The position numbers were made by a program, and so were the translations under genes. The notes under the pieces were generated by a model. It did not search any database. It saw nothing but the letters and a program-made list of their open reading frames with translations, and had not been told where the DNA came from. A stretch of DNA of 64,000 nt from an uncultured Ulvibacter sp. (lineage in GTDB: Bacteria; Bacteroidota; Bacteroidia; Flavobacteriales; Flavobacteriaceae): contig CALSSW010000001.1 in NCBI GenBank assembly GCA_943789105.1, positions 62,001-126,000 on the forward strand. The letters are read 5' to 3'. Position 1 is the first letter of the stretch; each line of letters opens with the position of its first letter. This document shows positions 46,430 through 56,486 of the stretch, one piece after another.

Positions 46430-47191
46430 ATGGTATTGCATTCACAGATTATAGGAACCGGAACACCCTTTGTAATTCTTCACGGGTTTTTGGGAATGAG
46501 TGATAATTGGAAAAGCCTCGGAAAGAAATTTGCCGCTCAAGGATACCAAATGCACCTTATTGATCAACGAAATCATGGAAGAAGTTTTCATGATTCTGTT
46601 TTTACTTATCAGGCTATGGCTGAAGATTTGCTGCTGTATTGTGAGCATCACAAGCTAGACCAAGTGGTTTTACTTGGTCACTCCATGGGAGGTAAAACAG
46701 CTATGGAGTTTGCTGTAAAAAACCCAGAAAGGGTTTCGAAATTAATAATTGCAGATATAGCCCCTAGGCATTATGATGAGCAACATCAAGATATATTAAA
46801 TGGTCTTGGGGTATTAGATTTTTCTATCATTAATTCTAGGGCCAAAGCCGATACGGTTTTAGCTAACCATATAAAAGAGCCAGGTGTGCGGCTTTTTTTA
46901 CTTAAAAACCTCTACTGGATTGAAAAAAAACAATTAGCCTTGAGGGTTAATTTACCTGTGGTTACCAAAGAGATTTCTCAAGTAGGTAAAGCTCTTGCTA
47001 TTACCGCTGTTTTTGATAAGGAAACCTTGTTTGTTCGTGGAGAAAACTCTGGATACATAACTCTTTTAGATGAAACTTCTATACAAAAACAGTTTCCTAA
47101 AAGCCAAATAAAGACCATTTTGGGCGCTGGCCATTGGTTACATGCAGAAAATCCTCAACAATTTCATCAAATTGTTGTGGATTTTTTATAA
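46430..47191 (+). CDS. Alpha/beta hydrolase
   Basis: A 254-residue esterase-like alpha/beta hydrolase resembling YbfF. HGFLGMSDNW (about 18-27) forms the oxyanion region, the nucleophile elbow is LGHSMGGK near 82-89, and a His motif GAGHWLHAENP lies near 232-242. Asp candidate in the segment before it. No signal peptide. It is 3 bp after pdxJ, so co-transcribed. Substrate unknown. Confidence 0.85.
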   Translation: MVLHSQIIGTGTPFVILHGFLGMSDNWKSLGKKFAAQGYQMHLIDQRNHGRSFHDSVFTYQAMAEDLLLYCEHHKLDQVVLLGHSMGGKTAMEFAVKNPERVSKLIIADIAPRHYDEQHQDILNGLGVLDFSIINSRAKADTVLANHIKEPGVRLFLLKNLYWIEKKQLALRVNLPVVTKEISQVGKALAITAVFDKETLFVRGENSGYITLLDETSIQKQFPKSQIKTILGAGHWLHAENPQQFHQIVVDFL

Positions 47192-47301
47192 CATTGCAAT
47201 ATAAAATGTTACAAACACCTAATAATTGCATAATTGGTAAAATTTGAGTGTTATATAAGCTATATTTATAAAAATTAATCTTTAACTAAACGTAAAAAAT
47301 T

Positions 47302-48573
47302 ATGAAAAAAGTATTACTCCTCACGGTGCTATTTCTTGCTTCAGCTGTAACATATGCTGGTGGGTATAGGGTGAGTCTTCAAGGAAACAAAGCCTTGGCA
47401 ATGGGTCATACAGGGGTTGCTGTAATTAACAGCAGTGAACTTGTATTTTTTAATCCTGCTGGATTAGTGTACCTAGAAAACAAATTAAGTGTATCTGTTG
47501 GTGCTCACGGTGTCCTTGCAGATGTTTCTTACCAAAACTCTGCAACAGGTGATACTGCAATGACAGAGGCTGGCCTTAGTACACCATTTTATGCATATGT
47601 ATCATACCAAGCTACAGATTGGCTTGCATTTGGTTTAGGGATTTATACTCCTTACGGAAGTACTGTTGCCTATGAGGATGACTGGGGTGGATCTCACCTT
47701 GTCAATAACATAGCGCTTCAGGCTATTTTTGTACAACCAAGTGTGTCTATTAAAATTACTGACAAATTCAGTGTTGGTGGTGGACCCATCTACGCAACAG
47801 GAGCTGTTAATTTTAATAAAAACCTAACTAGAACTCTTGCAGACCTTGACGGGAACAGATCTGAGGTAACTCTTGATCAAACAGGAATTTCAAACTGGGG
47901 TTGGACCGCAAGTGCTATGTTAAAAGCTTCTGAGAGTTTAACTGTTGGTGTAAATTACCGTTCAGAAATAATTTTAAGCGCAGAAGATGGAGATGCTACC
48001 TTCGAGAACATTCCAAACTCTCCACTAACTCCATTTGCAGATACTACTTTTAATGCAGATCTGCCACTTCCTGCAGAACTTACAATGGGTCTCTCATACA
48101 AGCATAACGATTTCTTGTTTGCCTTTGATTACAACATGACGTACTGGAGTGTATATGAGTCTTTATCTGTTGATTTTGCTGATGAGTTAATTACAGACAC
48201 AACACTTCTTAGAAATTACAAAGATGCATCTACCTACAGATTTGGTGTGCAGTATGAGGCTTCAGAGTCTTTCACCCTAAGAGGTGGATATTACTTTGAT
48301 GAATCTCCCGTACAATCAGGTTACTTTGCGCCAGAGACACCTCGTAACGATAGTAACGGATATACTGCTGGTTTAACATTTAAGGTAGGTGATCGCCTAG
48401 AAATTGACGCTTCTTTCTTGTATCTGCAATTTAATGAAGTAGACGCTTCTTATGACTACTTCGTTGAAGGATCTGGAGGCCCTGCCAACCTAATTAATCA
48501 GTACTCAAGTTTTGGAGGAACCTATAAATCAAGTGTATTTGTACCAGGTTTAGGTATCACTTACAAACTTTAA
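47302..48573 (+). CDS. OmpP1/FadL/TodX family outer-membrane transport protein
   Basis: 423 residues with a signal peptide (ends TYAGG, about 20), an N-terminal hatch-like segment (GNKALAMGHTGVAVINSSELVFFNPAGL) of which the NPAG motif is the family hallmark, and a long beta-barrel. FadL-type channels take up hydrophobic compounds such as long-chain fatty acids. Together with the SGNH lipoprotein 20 bp downstream, it suggests a lipid or ester uptake module. Confidence 0.9.
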   Translation: MKKVLLLTVLFLASAVTYAGGYRVSLQGNKALAMGHTGVAVINSSELVFFNPAGLVYLENKLSVSVGAHGVLADVSYQNSATGDTAMTEAGLSTPFYAYVSYQATDWLAFGLGIYTPYGSTVAYEDDWGGSHLVNNIALQAIFVQPSVSIKITDKFSVGGGPIYATGAVNFNKNLTRTLADLDGNRSEVTLDQTGISNWGWTASAMLKASESLTVGVNYRSEIILSAEDGDATFENIPNSPLTPFADTTFNADLPLPAELTMGLSYKHNDFLFAFDYNMTYWSVYESLSVDFADELITDTTLLRNYKDASTYRFGVQYEASESFTLRGGYYFDESPVQSGYFAPETPRNDSNGYTAGLTFKVGDRLEIDASFLYLQFNEVDASYDYFVEGSGGPANLINQYSSFGGTYKSSVFVPGLGITYKL

Positions 48574-48593
48574 TCTATAAAATTCTAATTAAG

Positions 48594-50126
48594 ATGAAAA
48601 ATACTATAAAATTTATGATTGGTTTACTTGCCATTGGTTTGGTAAGTTGTGAGCCAGAATTTGAAAATGCAGTTACCGATGAAGGTTTCTACGATGCTGG
48701 AGATGCAGATTTCTCAAACTATGTAGCCCTAGGAAATTCTTTAACAGCAGGATATGCCGATAGTGCATTATTTGTGTCTGGACAAGAAGATTCTTATCCT
48801 AATATTATGGCCCAGCAATTTAGTTTTGTTGGCGGTGGAGATTTTACCCAGCCACTTACCTCAGATAATTTAGGAGGTCTATTATTAGGTGGTGTTCAAA
48901 TCACTGGAAACAGATTGGTTCTATCTGCAGATGAGAATGGAAATCCTTTTCCTGCAACCCTTGATGGGGCTCCAACCACAGATGTTTTAACTAGCGCTTC
49001 AGGACCTTTCAATAATATGGGAGTACCGGGAGCAACAAGCTTTCATCTAGTAACTCCAGGTTATGGATCTGTTGCTGGTGTTGCGAACGGTACAGCAAAT
49101 CCTTGGTATGCAAGATTTGCAACCAGTGAGTCTTCTACTGTTCTTGCAGATGCAGTTTCTTTGAATCCAACCTTTTTTAGTTTGTGGATTGGAAACAATG
49201 ATATATTAGGATATGCTACCTCTGGCGGATCTGGTGTTGACCAAGCAGGAAACCTAGACCCAAGTACTTATGGAGGTAATGATATTACAGACCCTAATGT
49301 ATTTGCAGCGGCATACAGTGCTCAAGTAGATGCGCTTGTAGCTGGTGGCGCTAAAGGAGTTTTATTGAACATCCCAGATGTAACATCTATTCCTTACTTT
49401 ACAACTGTGCCAGCACAATCTATACCTTTAGATGCCGCAACAGCGGGAGCCGTTAATGCTCAGTTTGCTCAGTATAATGATCAAATTTTACCTCTTTTAG
49501 TACAGTTTGGAGTAATAACGCAAGAAGAGGCAGATAGCCGAGTTGTTAATTTTGTTGAAGGAATTAACTATCCTATAATTGTAGATAATGATTTAACAGA
49601 TGTAAGTCAAGTGCTTCAAGGTCCTCCAGGAAATTTACCTGAAGAATTAGCAAACTTATTAGGCCAATTACGTCAAGCTACAAGTGATGATTTAATTGTG
49701 CTACCAGCATCTTCAGTGCTTGGATCAGTGCCAGATCCCTCAAACCCATTAGGTGTTGTTGGAGTTTCTATACCTCTAGAAAACCAATGGCTACTTACAA
49801 CTACAGAGCAAGCTCGTGTAGCTGCAGCTGGAGCAGCATATAATGCTGTTATTGAAGGATTAGCAGCTGCTAATGAGCTTGGATATGGAGACATGAAGTC
49901 TGCTTTGGCAGATGTTGCTGCAAATGGAGCCTTTTATAATGGTGGAGTATTAACATCAACCTATGTTTCAGGTGGCGCCTTTTCTCTGGATGGAGTACAT
50001 CCAACTCCAAGAGGATATGCTTTTACTGCAAATACAATTATTGATGTAATTAACACAACCTATAATGCTTCTGTCCCAAAAGTTGATATTGGTACCTACG
50101 GGACTGTTACTTTGCACAACAATTAA
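48594..50126 (+). CDS. SGNH/GDSL hydrolase-family lipoprotein
   Basis: A 510-residue protein with a lipobox (LVSC, Cys19). The SGNH blocks are visible: block I VALGNSLTAGY near 48-58 (Ser in GNSL), Gly in NMGVPGAT, block III GNNDIL near 200-206, and block V DGVHPTPRG near 465-474. SGNH enzymes are esterases or lipases on lipid, sugar or polyester substrates. It follows the FadL-family gene with a 20 bp gap, so they probably work together at the outer membrane. Lipid role is inferred. Confidence 0.88.
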   Translation: MKNTIKFMIGLLAIGLVSCEPEFENAVTDEGFYDAGDADFSNYVALGNSLTAGYADSALFVSGQEDSYPNIMAQQFSFVGGGDFTQPLTSDNLGGLLLGGVQITGNRLVLSADENGNPFPATLDGAPTTDVLTSASGPFNNMGVPGATSFHLVTPGYGSVAGVANGTANPWYARFATSESSTVLADAVSLNPTFFSLWIGNNDILGYATSGGSGVDQAGNLDPSTYGGNDITDPNVFAAAYSAQVDALVAGGAKGVLLNIPDVTSIPYFTTVPAQSIPLDAATAGAVNAQFAQYNDQILPLLVQFGVITQEEADSRVVNFVEGINYPIIVDNDLTDVSQVLQGPPGNLPEELANLLGQLRQATSDDLIVLPASSVLGSVPDPSNPLGVVGVSIPLENQWLLTTTEQARVAAAGAAYNAVIEGLAAANELGYGDMKSALADVAANGAFYNGGVLTSTYVSGGAFSLDGVHPTPRGYAFTANTIIDVINTTYNASVPKVDIGTYGTVTLHNN

Positions 50127-50144
50127 GTAGCATACAATACAATT

Positions 50145-50180
50145 TAAAAACCCCAGATAGAATTTCTATCTGGGTTTTTT
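50145..50180. terminator. Intrinsic terminator after the SGNH gene
   Basis: AAACCCCAGATAG AATTT CTATCTGGGTTTTTTT about 20 bp downstream of the stop. Confidence 0.85.
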
Positions 50181-50238
50181 TATGCTTTTATATGTTATAG
50201 GAGAGGTTCTTTTTTTTATGCCTGCTGTACTTCTGTTG

Positions 50239-51063
50239 TTATTGTATTCTAAAGGTAATTACAGGCATGTTGGCATGGTTTACTAAATCTTCGCTTATGC
50301 TACCGTTAAAAAAGTGAGAAAGTCCCCTACGTCCATGGGTGCTTGTTCCTATTAGTTTTGCACCTTTCATTTTTGCAAATTGTAAAATACCATCCTCAAC
50401 AGAGTAGGCATTGTGTATGTTAATTGTATGATTCTCACCTTTTGAGTCTTTTACAAAATCTTGCATGAGTTTATTTGCCTGCTCTGTAGTTTTAAATCCT
50501 GCAGGAGTATTAACGTATAGTAAATGCATTTTTGCATCCATGGCTTTAGCAAATATTTGAGCCTGAGTAAAACTCCAACGACTCTCTTCTCCAAAATCTG
50601 TAGCAAAAACAAAGTCTTTAATGTTAAAATCTGTATGCTCGTTTTTAATTACCAAAACAGGTATACTTGCAGTACGTACTACTTTTTCTGTATTACTACC
50701 AATAAATAGTTCTTTAAAGCCGTTAACCCCATGAGAGCCCATCACAATAAGGTCAATGTCTTTTTCTTCAACAGTTCTGTTGATATCACTGTATATTTGG
50801 TCATGCCCAATTGCTTCATGTATCTCAATTGGGCCTAGATAGTCTTTTTTTAAAAGCGCCTCAAAGCTTTTTTCTGCCAGTTTAATAAAATATAAAGACT
50901 CTGGCATGCTAGCATTGTTTTGCACCCCTCGAATTTGAGAGGGCATGTCCAGGGAGTGTAAGAGGTAAATTTCACTATTGTGCTTGGTAGCAATCTCTAC
51001 AGCTACTTTTAATGCATTTTCTGCTTGTGATGAAAAATCTGTTGGAACAAGGATGCGTTTCAT
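50239..51063 (-). CDS. Tandem universal stress protein (UspA family)
   Basis: 274 residues made of two UspA domains. Domain 1 (about 1-145) carries the ATP-binding-type GSHGVNGFKELFIGSNTEKV, and domain 2 (about 150-274) carries THGRRGLSHFFNGSISED. Such Usp tandems are stress-induced nucleotide-binding proteins. The ATG at 51063 starts MKRILVPTDFS, the typical Usp N-terminus; upstream in-frame codons were left out. Confidence 0.9.
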   Translation of the reverse strand: MKRILVPTDFSSQAENALKVAVEIATKHNSEIYLLHSLDMPSQIRGVQNNASMPESLYFIKLAEKSFEALLKKDYLGPIEIHEAIGHDQIYSDINRTVEEKDIDLIVMGSHGVNGFKELFIGSNTEKVVRTASIPVLVIKNEHTDFNIKDFVFATDFGEESRWSFTQAQIFAKAMDAKMHLLYVNTPAGFKTTEQANKLMQDFVKDSKGENHTINIHNAYSVEDGILQFAKMKGAKLIGTSTHGRRGLSHFFNGSISEDLVNHANMPVITFRIQ

Positions 51064-51153
51064 AGGCTGTATATTAAGATTAATAAAATTCTTACATGAA
51101 GATACAAAAAAATAATGTGCCCCGCTAAGGTTTTTTAATATCAAATAAAGTAC

Positions 51154-51161
51154 TATATTTG
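51154..51161 (+). promoter_or_regulatory. -7 promoter box of the rimP-nusA-infB operon
   Basis: TATATTTG, a perfect TAnnTTTG, 23 bp upstream of the leader hairpin. Predicted transcription start near 51168. Confidence 0.6.
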
Positions 51162-51184
51162 CACAGAATTTATGACAAGAAAAG

Positions 51185-51210
51185 GAGGGGACAGCTAGTC
51201 CCCTCTTTTT
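51185..51210 (+). promoter_or_regulatory. Intrinsic-terminator hairpin in the rimP leader (attenuator candidate)
   Basis: A perfect 8-bp stem GAGGGGAC / GTCCCCTC with a 5-nt loop (AGCTA) and five T's, placed between the promoter and the rimP ATG at 51225. Read-through of this terminator would be needed for rimP-nusA-infB expression. NusA itself affects termination, so autoregulation is plausible. Confidence 0.6.
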
Positions 51211-51224
51211 ATAAGCAAAATTTA

Positions 51225-51689
51225 ATGAGAGAAAAAGTTACCCAATTATTAAATGAAGCATTAAAAGAACACACCCATTTGTTCTTAATTGATATGGAAA
51301 TTGCTGCAGATAATAAAATTGCTGTTATTATAGATGGCGATAAAGGGGTAAGAGTTGAAGATTGTATTGCAATAAGCAGGGCTATAGAGCATAATTTAGA
51401 TAGAGAAGAAGAAGATTTTTCTTTAGATGTTTTTTCTGCGGGGGTTTCAAGACCTCTTACTATGCCAAGGCAGTTCAAGAAAAATTTAGGTAGAAACCTG
51501 CAAGTAAAAACAACACAGGGCCAAACCATAGAAGGTAAAATTACACACACAACAGATACTCAGGTAACTCTAGAGTGGAAAACTCGAGAGCCCAAACCTG
51601 TTGGAAAAGGAAAAGTAACGGTTCAAAAACAAGCGGTACTTTCTTACACAGATATTGTAGAAGCAAAAGTTATGGTAACATTTAATTAA
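51225..51689 (+). CDS. rimP: Ribosome maturation factor RimP
   Basis: 154 residues from ATG 51225. RimP is needed for 30S subunit maturation. It has the N-terminal domain with IDMEIAADNKIAVIIDGDKGV and the ISRAIEHNLD segment, then a C-terminal SH3-like domain starting near residue 85 (SRPLTMPRQFKKNLGR). A frame to 51159 is open but would run through the leader hairpin, so I use the internal ATG. Leads into nusA with a 6 bp gap. Confidence 0.94.
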   Translation: MREKVTQLLNEALKEHTHLFLIDMEIAADNKIAVIIDGDKGVRVEDCIAISRAIEHNLDREEEDFSLDVFSAGVSRPLTMPRQFKKNLGRNLQVKTTQGQTIEGKITHTTDTQVTLEWKTREPKPVGKGKVTVQKQAVLSYTDIVEAKVMVTFN

Positions 51690-51695
51690 AATGAT

Positions 51696-52928
51696 ATGGA
51701 AAATTTAGCGTTAATTGATTCGTTTTCAGAATTTAAAGACGATAAACAAATTGATAGAGTAACCCTGATGGCGATACTTGAAGATGTTTTTAGAAATGCT
51801 CTAAAGAAAAAATACGGGAGTGATGATAATTTTGACATTATTGTAAATCCCGACAAAGGAGATTTAGAGATTTGGAGAAATAGGGTAGTTGTTGCAGATC
51901 AAGATGTGATGGATCCCAACGAGGAGATATCATTGACAGAGGCAAGAAAAATCGAAGATGATTTTGAAGTTGGCGAGGATGTTTCTGAGGAAGTGAAGCT
52001 AATGCAGCTAGGACGTCGTTCTATTTTAGCATTAAGACAAAACTTGATTTCAAAAATACATGAGCATGATAACACCATTATCTATAAGCAATTTAAAGAC
52101 TTAGAAGGTGAAATCTATACGGCAGAGGTACATCACATTCGTCACAGAGCGGTTATATTGTTGGATGATGAAGGAAATGAGATTATCTTGCCAAAAGACA
52201 AGCAAATCCCTTCAGACTTCTTTAGAAAAGGAGATAACGTTCGCGGAATTATCGAGAGTGTTGAGTTGAAAGGTAACAAGCCGGCCATTGTTATGTCACG
52301 CTCAAATCCTGTGTTTTTGGAGAAATTATTTGAACAAGAAATTCCAGAAGTTTTTGACGGTTTAATTACCGTAAAAAAGGTGGTGCGTATTCCTGGTGAA
52401 AAGGCGAAAGTTGCCGTAGAAAGCTATGACGATCGTATCGATCCTGTTGGTGCCTGTGTGGGCATGAAAGGTTCAAGAATACATGGTATTGTCCGTGAAT
52501 TAGGCAATGAAAACATTGATGTAATTAATTACACCACTAATTTAAACTTATTTATAACACGCGCCCTTAGCCCTGCGAAGGTAACTTCTATCAAAATTAA
52601 TGAAGAAACCAAACGTGCTGAGGTTATTTTGCGTCCTGAGGAGGTAAGTAAGGCTATTGGTCGAGGCGGTCACAACATTAGGCTTGCAGGTCAATTAACT
52701 GGATATGAAATTGATGTGTTACGTGAAGGAGCAGAAGAAGATGTAGAATTAAGAGAGTTTAGTGATGAAATCGATGAGTGGATCATCGCAGAATTTCACA
52801 AGATAGGCCTTGATACAGCCAAGAGTGTATTAGATTATGATTTTAATGACCTAGTGAAACGTACCGACCTTGAGGAGGAAACAATCCAGGAGGTTATCAA
52901 TATATTGAAAGAAGAATTTGACGAGTAG
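51696..52928 (+). CDS. nusA: Transcription elongation/termination factor NusA
   Basis: 410 residues. The N-terminal RNAP-binding domain is about 1-125; an S1 domain (about 130-200), and KH1/KH2 follow, with GACVGMKGSRIHGIVREL near 250 and EVSKAIGRGGHNIRLAGQL near 312-330. NusA modulates pausing, termination and antitermination. Flavobacterial NusA lacks the long C-terminal repeats of E. coli. It is in the standard rimP-nusA-infB operon. Confidence 0.96.
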   Translation: MENLALIDSFSEFKDDKQIDRVTLMAILEDVFRNALKKKYGSDDNFDIIVNPDKGDLEIWRNRVVVADQDVMDPNEEISLTEARKIEDDFEVGEDVSEEVKLMQLGRRSILALRQNLISKIHEHDNTIIYKQFKDLEGEIYTAEVHHIRHRAVILLDDEGNEIILPKDKQIPSDFFRKGDNVRGIIESVELKGNKPAIVMSRSNPVFLEKLFEQEIPEVFDGLITVKKVVRIPGEKAKVAVESYDDRIDPVGACVGMKGSRIHGIVRELGNENIDVINYTTNLNLFITRALSPAKVTSIKINEETKRAEVILRPEEVSKAIGRGGHNIRLAGQLTGYEIDVLREGAEEDVELREFSDEIDEWIIAEFHKIGLDTAKSVLDYDFNDLVKRTDLEEETIQEVINILKEEFDE

Positions 52929-52992
52929 GATACATATTAGTATTTTTATCATCAAGATTTAAAGAAGTTAAAAAGAACAGACAAGCATTTTT

Positions 52993-55797
52993 ATGGCTGA
53001 AGTAAAATCGATACGACTCAATAAGGTACTTAAGGAGTTTAATATCTCTCTAGATCGCGCAGTAGATTTTTTAAAATCTAAAAGTGTAGAGATAGAGGCG
53101 CGCCCAACTGCAAAAATTTCTGACACAGAATACAAACTCTTGTCAGAGGAATTTGCAAAGGACAAAGAGAAAAAAGTAGAGTCCAAAGAAGTAGGCGAAG
53201 AAAAACGGAAAGAGAAAGAAGAGCTCTTTAATGATCTTGAGCGTGAGCGTGAAGAGCAAGAGAAGCGCAAAGCTGATGCAGACGCTGCCGCAAAAATTGC
53301 CGCAGAGGCTCTAGCTGAAGAAAAAGCTGCTACTGCTCAAAAAGTGATAGAAGCAAAAGCGACTCTAAAAGGCCCAAAGAAAGTTGGAAAAGTTGCCCTT
53401 GATACCAAGGGTAATGTAAAGGTAGAAGAAAAACAAGCTCCCAAAGCACAGTCCTTGGAGCAAGAAAAAGAGACTCAGGGTGCCAACGTAGATACGCCAG
53501 TTGTTGGTTCAGAGAATAGTGTCAAAAAAGAAACCGCTAAAAAGAGTGCAACTCCACTAGATAAAGAAGCTGCAAAGGCTGTAAAAACAAAAAAAGAGGC
53601 TCCAGCTACTAACGACATTGAGCCAGAAGCTCCTGTTTCAGACGAATCTGTGACTACTCAATATAAAAAATTAAATGGGCCTAATTTTACAGGGCAGAAA
53701 ATTGATTTAGCTCAATTTAAAAAACCAGAAAAGAAAAAACCTGCTCCAGGAGCAGCGGGAGAGAAAAAAGGACGTAGACGCCGTATCACTAAAGAAGCTC
53801 CAAAAACTGGTTCGCCGGCAAATGCACGAGAGAAAAGAGGTGGGCCTGCTCGTAGAGTGGTTCAACGAGCCAATGTCCCTAAAGTAGAGCCCACTGAGGA
53901 AGATATCCAAAAGCAAGTAAGAGAAACTTTAGAGAAACTTAAAGGAAAATCTTCTAAAGGAAAAGGGGTTAAATATAGAAGAGAGAAACGTGATATTCAT
54001 CGTCAAAAAACAGAAGATGAATTAGCACAGCAAGCAATAGATAACAAGGTCTTAAAAGTGACTGAGTTTGTTACTGCTAGTGAAGTAGCTACCATGATGG
54101 ATACACCTGTTACAGGTATTATATCTGCATGTATGTCTTTGGGTATGATGGTAACAATGAACCAACGTTTGGATGCAGAAACAATTTCTATTGTTGCAGA
54201 AGAGTTTGGATATGAAGTAGAATTTATCACCGCAGATATTGAAGAGTCTATTCAAGAAGTTGAAGATGCTCCAGAAGATTTGCAAGTAAGAGCTCCTATT
54301 GTAACGGTAATGGGTCATGTTGATCATGGTAAAACATCCTTACTTGATTACATCCGTGAAGAGAATGTAATTGCAGGAGAATCTGGGGGTATTACCCAGC
54401 ATATTGGTGCTTACGGTGTAGAATTAAAAGATGGTCAAAAAATAGCTTTTCTTGACACACCAGGTCACGAGGCTTTTACAGCCATGCGAGCAAGAGGTGC
54501 TCAAGTAACAGATTTAGCTATTATTGTGGTGGCGGCAGATGATGCTATTATGCCACAAACAAAGGAGGCAATTAGTCACGCTCAAGCAGCAGGAGTACCA
54601 ATTGTTTTTGCAATCAATAAAATAGATAAGCCAGATGCTAATCCAGAAAAGATTAAAGAACAATTAGCACAAATGAATCTTCTTGTTGAGGATTGGGGTG
54701 GTAAGATACAATCTCATGATATTTCAGCAAAAACCGGAGCAGGTGTGCCAGAATTACTTGAAAAAGTATTGTTAGAGGCAGAACTTTTAGAGCTAAAAGC
54801 CAATCCAGATAAAACTGCAAATGGTACTATTGTAGAGGCATTCTTAGACAAAGGGCGAGGATATGTATCCACCATCTTAGTGCAAGGAGGTACCCTCAAA
54901 ATTGGAGATTACGTACTGGCAGGACAGCACAGTGGAAAGGTGAAAGCCATGCATGATGAGAGAGGTAAGAAAGTAAATCAGGCAGGACCTTCAACGCCAG
55001 TTTCTATTTTAGGTTTAACAGGAGCGCCACAAGCAGGAGATAAATTTAATGTATTTGAAGACGAGCGTGAAGCAAAAGATATTGCAAGCCGTCGTACTCA
55101 ATTACAACGCGAACAATCTGTTCGTACACAGCGTCATATCACTTTAGATGAGATTGGACGTCGTATCGCACTTGGAGACTTTAAAGAACTCAATATTATC
55201 TTGAAGGGTGATGTTGATGGATCTGTAGAGGCATTAACAGATAGTTTACAGAAATTATCTACCGAAGAGATACAGGTAAATATTATACATAAAGCTGTGG
55301 GTCCTATCACAGAGAGTGATGTATTATTAGCCTCGGCCTCAGATGCTATTATTATTGGGTTTAACGTAAGGCCAATGGGTAATGCTAGACAAATTGCTGA
55401 TAAAGAAGAAATCGATATCCGTACCTATAGTATCATATACGCAGCAATCAATGACCTTAAAGATGCCATGGAAGGAATGTTGTCTCCAGAGATGAAAGAG
55501 GAGATTACAGGTACTGCAGAAATACGTGAAACATTTAAGATTTCTAAAGTTGGTACTATTGCAGGTTGTATGGTATTGACAGGTAAAATTATTCGCAACG
55601 CGGGGATACGTTTAATTCGTGAAGGGGTTGTAATATACACCGGAGAGTTAGACAGTCTTAAACGATTTAAAGACGATGCTAAAGAAGTTGCCAAAGGATA
55701 TGATTGTGGTATGCAAGTGAAGAACTACAATGATATCAAAGAAGGTGATGTTATAGAAAGTTTCCACGAAGTAGCCGTGAAGAAAAAACTTAAATAG
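52993..55797 (+). CDS. infB: Translation initiation factor IF-2
   Basis: A 934-residue GTPase that delivers initiator fMet-tRNA to the ribosome. The N-terminal helical IF2_N (about 1-55) is followed by a long charged low-complexity region to about 370, then the G domain: GHVDHGKTS near 440, DTPGHEAF near 486 and NKIDKP near 540. IF-2 domains II and III follow, and C1/C2 at the end. A strong hairpin terminates the operon. Confidence 0.97.
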   Translation: MAEVKSIRLNKVLKEFNISLDRAVDFLKSKSVEIEARPTAKISDTEYKLLSEEFAKDKEKKVESKEVGEEKRKEKEELFNDLEREREEQEKRKADADAAAKIAAEALAEEKAATAQKVIEAKATLKGPKKVGKVALDTKGNVKVEEKQAPKAQSLEQEKETQGANVDTPVVGSENSVKKETAKKSATPLDKEAAKAVKTKKEAPATNDIEPEAPVSDESVTTQYKKLNGPNFTGQKIDLAQFKKPEKKKPAPGAAGEKKGRRRRITKEAPKTGSPANAREKRGGPARRVVQRANVPKVEPTEEDIQKQVRETLEKLKGKSSKGKGVKYRREKRDIHRQKTEDELAQQAIDNKVLKVTEFVTASEVATMMDTPVTGIISACMSLGMMVTMNQRLDAETISIVAEEFGYEVEFITADIEESIQEVEDAPEDLQVRAPIVTVMGHVDHGKTSLLDYIREENVIAGESGGITQHIGAYGVELKDGQKIAFLDTPGHEAFTAMRARGAQVTDLAIIVVAADDAIMPQTKEAISHAQAAGVPIVFAINKIDKPDANPEKIKEQLAQMNLLVEDWGGKIQSHDISAKTGAGVPELLEKVLLEAELLELKANPDKTANGTIVEAFLDKGRGYVSTILVQGGTLKIGDYVLAGQHSGKVKAMHDERGKKVNQAGPSTPVSILGLTGAPQAGDKFNVFEDEREAKDIASRRTQLQREQSVRTQRHITLDEIGRRIALGDFKELNIILKGDVDGSVEALTDSLQKLSTEEIQVNIIHKAVGPITESDVLLASASDAIIIGFNVRPMGNARQIADKEEIDIRTYSIIYAAINDLKDAMEGMLSPEMKEEITGTAEIRETFKISKVGTIAGCMVLTGKIIRNAGIRLIREGVVIYTGELDSLKRFKDDAKEVAKGYDCGMQVKNYNDIKEGDVIESFHEVAVKKKLK

Positions 55798-55822
55798 TAA
55801 AGAGCACTAACATAATTTGAAT

Positions 55823-55862
55823 AAAAAATCGCTAGACTTAAGCTTAGGTCTAGCGATTTTTT
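55823..55862. terminator. Bidirectional terminator after infB
   Basis: AAAAAATCGCTAGAC ... GTCTAGCGATTTTTT perfect stem about 26 bp after the infB stop, also 14 bp after the convergent SPOR gene. Confidence 0.85.
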
Positions 55863-55875
55863 ATTGAAGAGTGTT

Positions 55876-56262
55876 CTATTTTTTTTCTAGGATAAAAGCC
55901 CCAGAAAACCCTCTCTTGATCTCAATTAATGCTCTGTCTGCCTGAATTCTTGTGGCAAAATTTCCTGCCCACACCTTGTAATTTGGTGTTTCATATTCTA
56001 TGGATGCAGGCCAAGTTCCATAGGTGTTTCTGTATTTCTTTAAGGTAGTATTTGCCATTTCACGGTCTCCATAAAATAACTGGATGGTATATCCCCCATC
56101 CATTTTATTTTCGCTCTCTAAGCTCTTTTTTATGGTGAGTAATTCATTTATTTGAGCATCAGCATTTATGGTAACTGTGCCAGGTTGGGCAATAGAAAAT
56201 TGTGTTAAAAAAACAAGTAAAATACTGAGAATAAATAGGTTAAATGTGTTGCGCTTTTTCAT
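55876..56262 (-). CDS. SPOR-domain periplasmic protein
   Basis: 128 residues with a signal peptide (ends SIAQP, about 26). A short region follows and then a C-terminal SPOR domain (about 50-126; GYTIQLFYGDREMANTTLKK and WAGNFATRIQADRALIEIK) of the type that binds denuded peptidoglycan at the division site. In this context it is monocistronic and convergent with infB. Confidence 0.85.
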   Translation of the reverse strand: MKKRNTFNLFILSILLVFLTQFSIAQPGTVTINADAQINELLTIKKSLESENKMDGGYTIQLFYGDREMANTTLKKYRNTYGTWPASIEYETPNYKVWAGNFATRIQADRALIEIKRGFSGAFILEKK

Positions 56263-56386
56263 AGAATATAGTTGTTATTACAAATGTACAAGAGTTTCTG
56301 TTGTTGAAGACTAAATTTGTTATTTAGAACAATTATAAATTAAGATTATACAAAATAATTAGATTTTAAATATCGTCTTTATGTGG

Positions 56387-56394
56387 TATTTTTG
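56387..56394 (+). promoter_or_regulatory. -7 box of the act (alternative complex III) operon
   Basis: TATTTTTG matches TAnnTTTG, 92 bp before the actA ATG at 56487. The following bases CACAG also follow the rimP -7 box. Confidence 0.55.
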
Positions 56395-56486
56395 CACAGT
56401 TATTTATGGCATCGTAAATAGCCTAATTTGTAAGATAAATTACTAACCAATTACGTGCCAAACTATTGACGAAAATTAACATTAGT

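Noticed and set aside
51159-51224. N-terminal extension of RimP starting at 51159
   Set aside because: The added residues are encoded by the promoter and leader hairpin, and RimP homology begins at the ATG at 51225.
53707-54327. Minus-strand ORFs opposite infB
   Set aside because: They are shadows of the charged low-complexity N-terminal region of IF-2.
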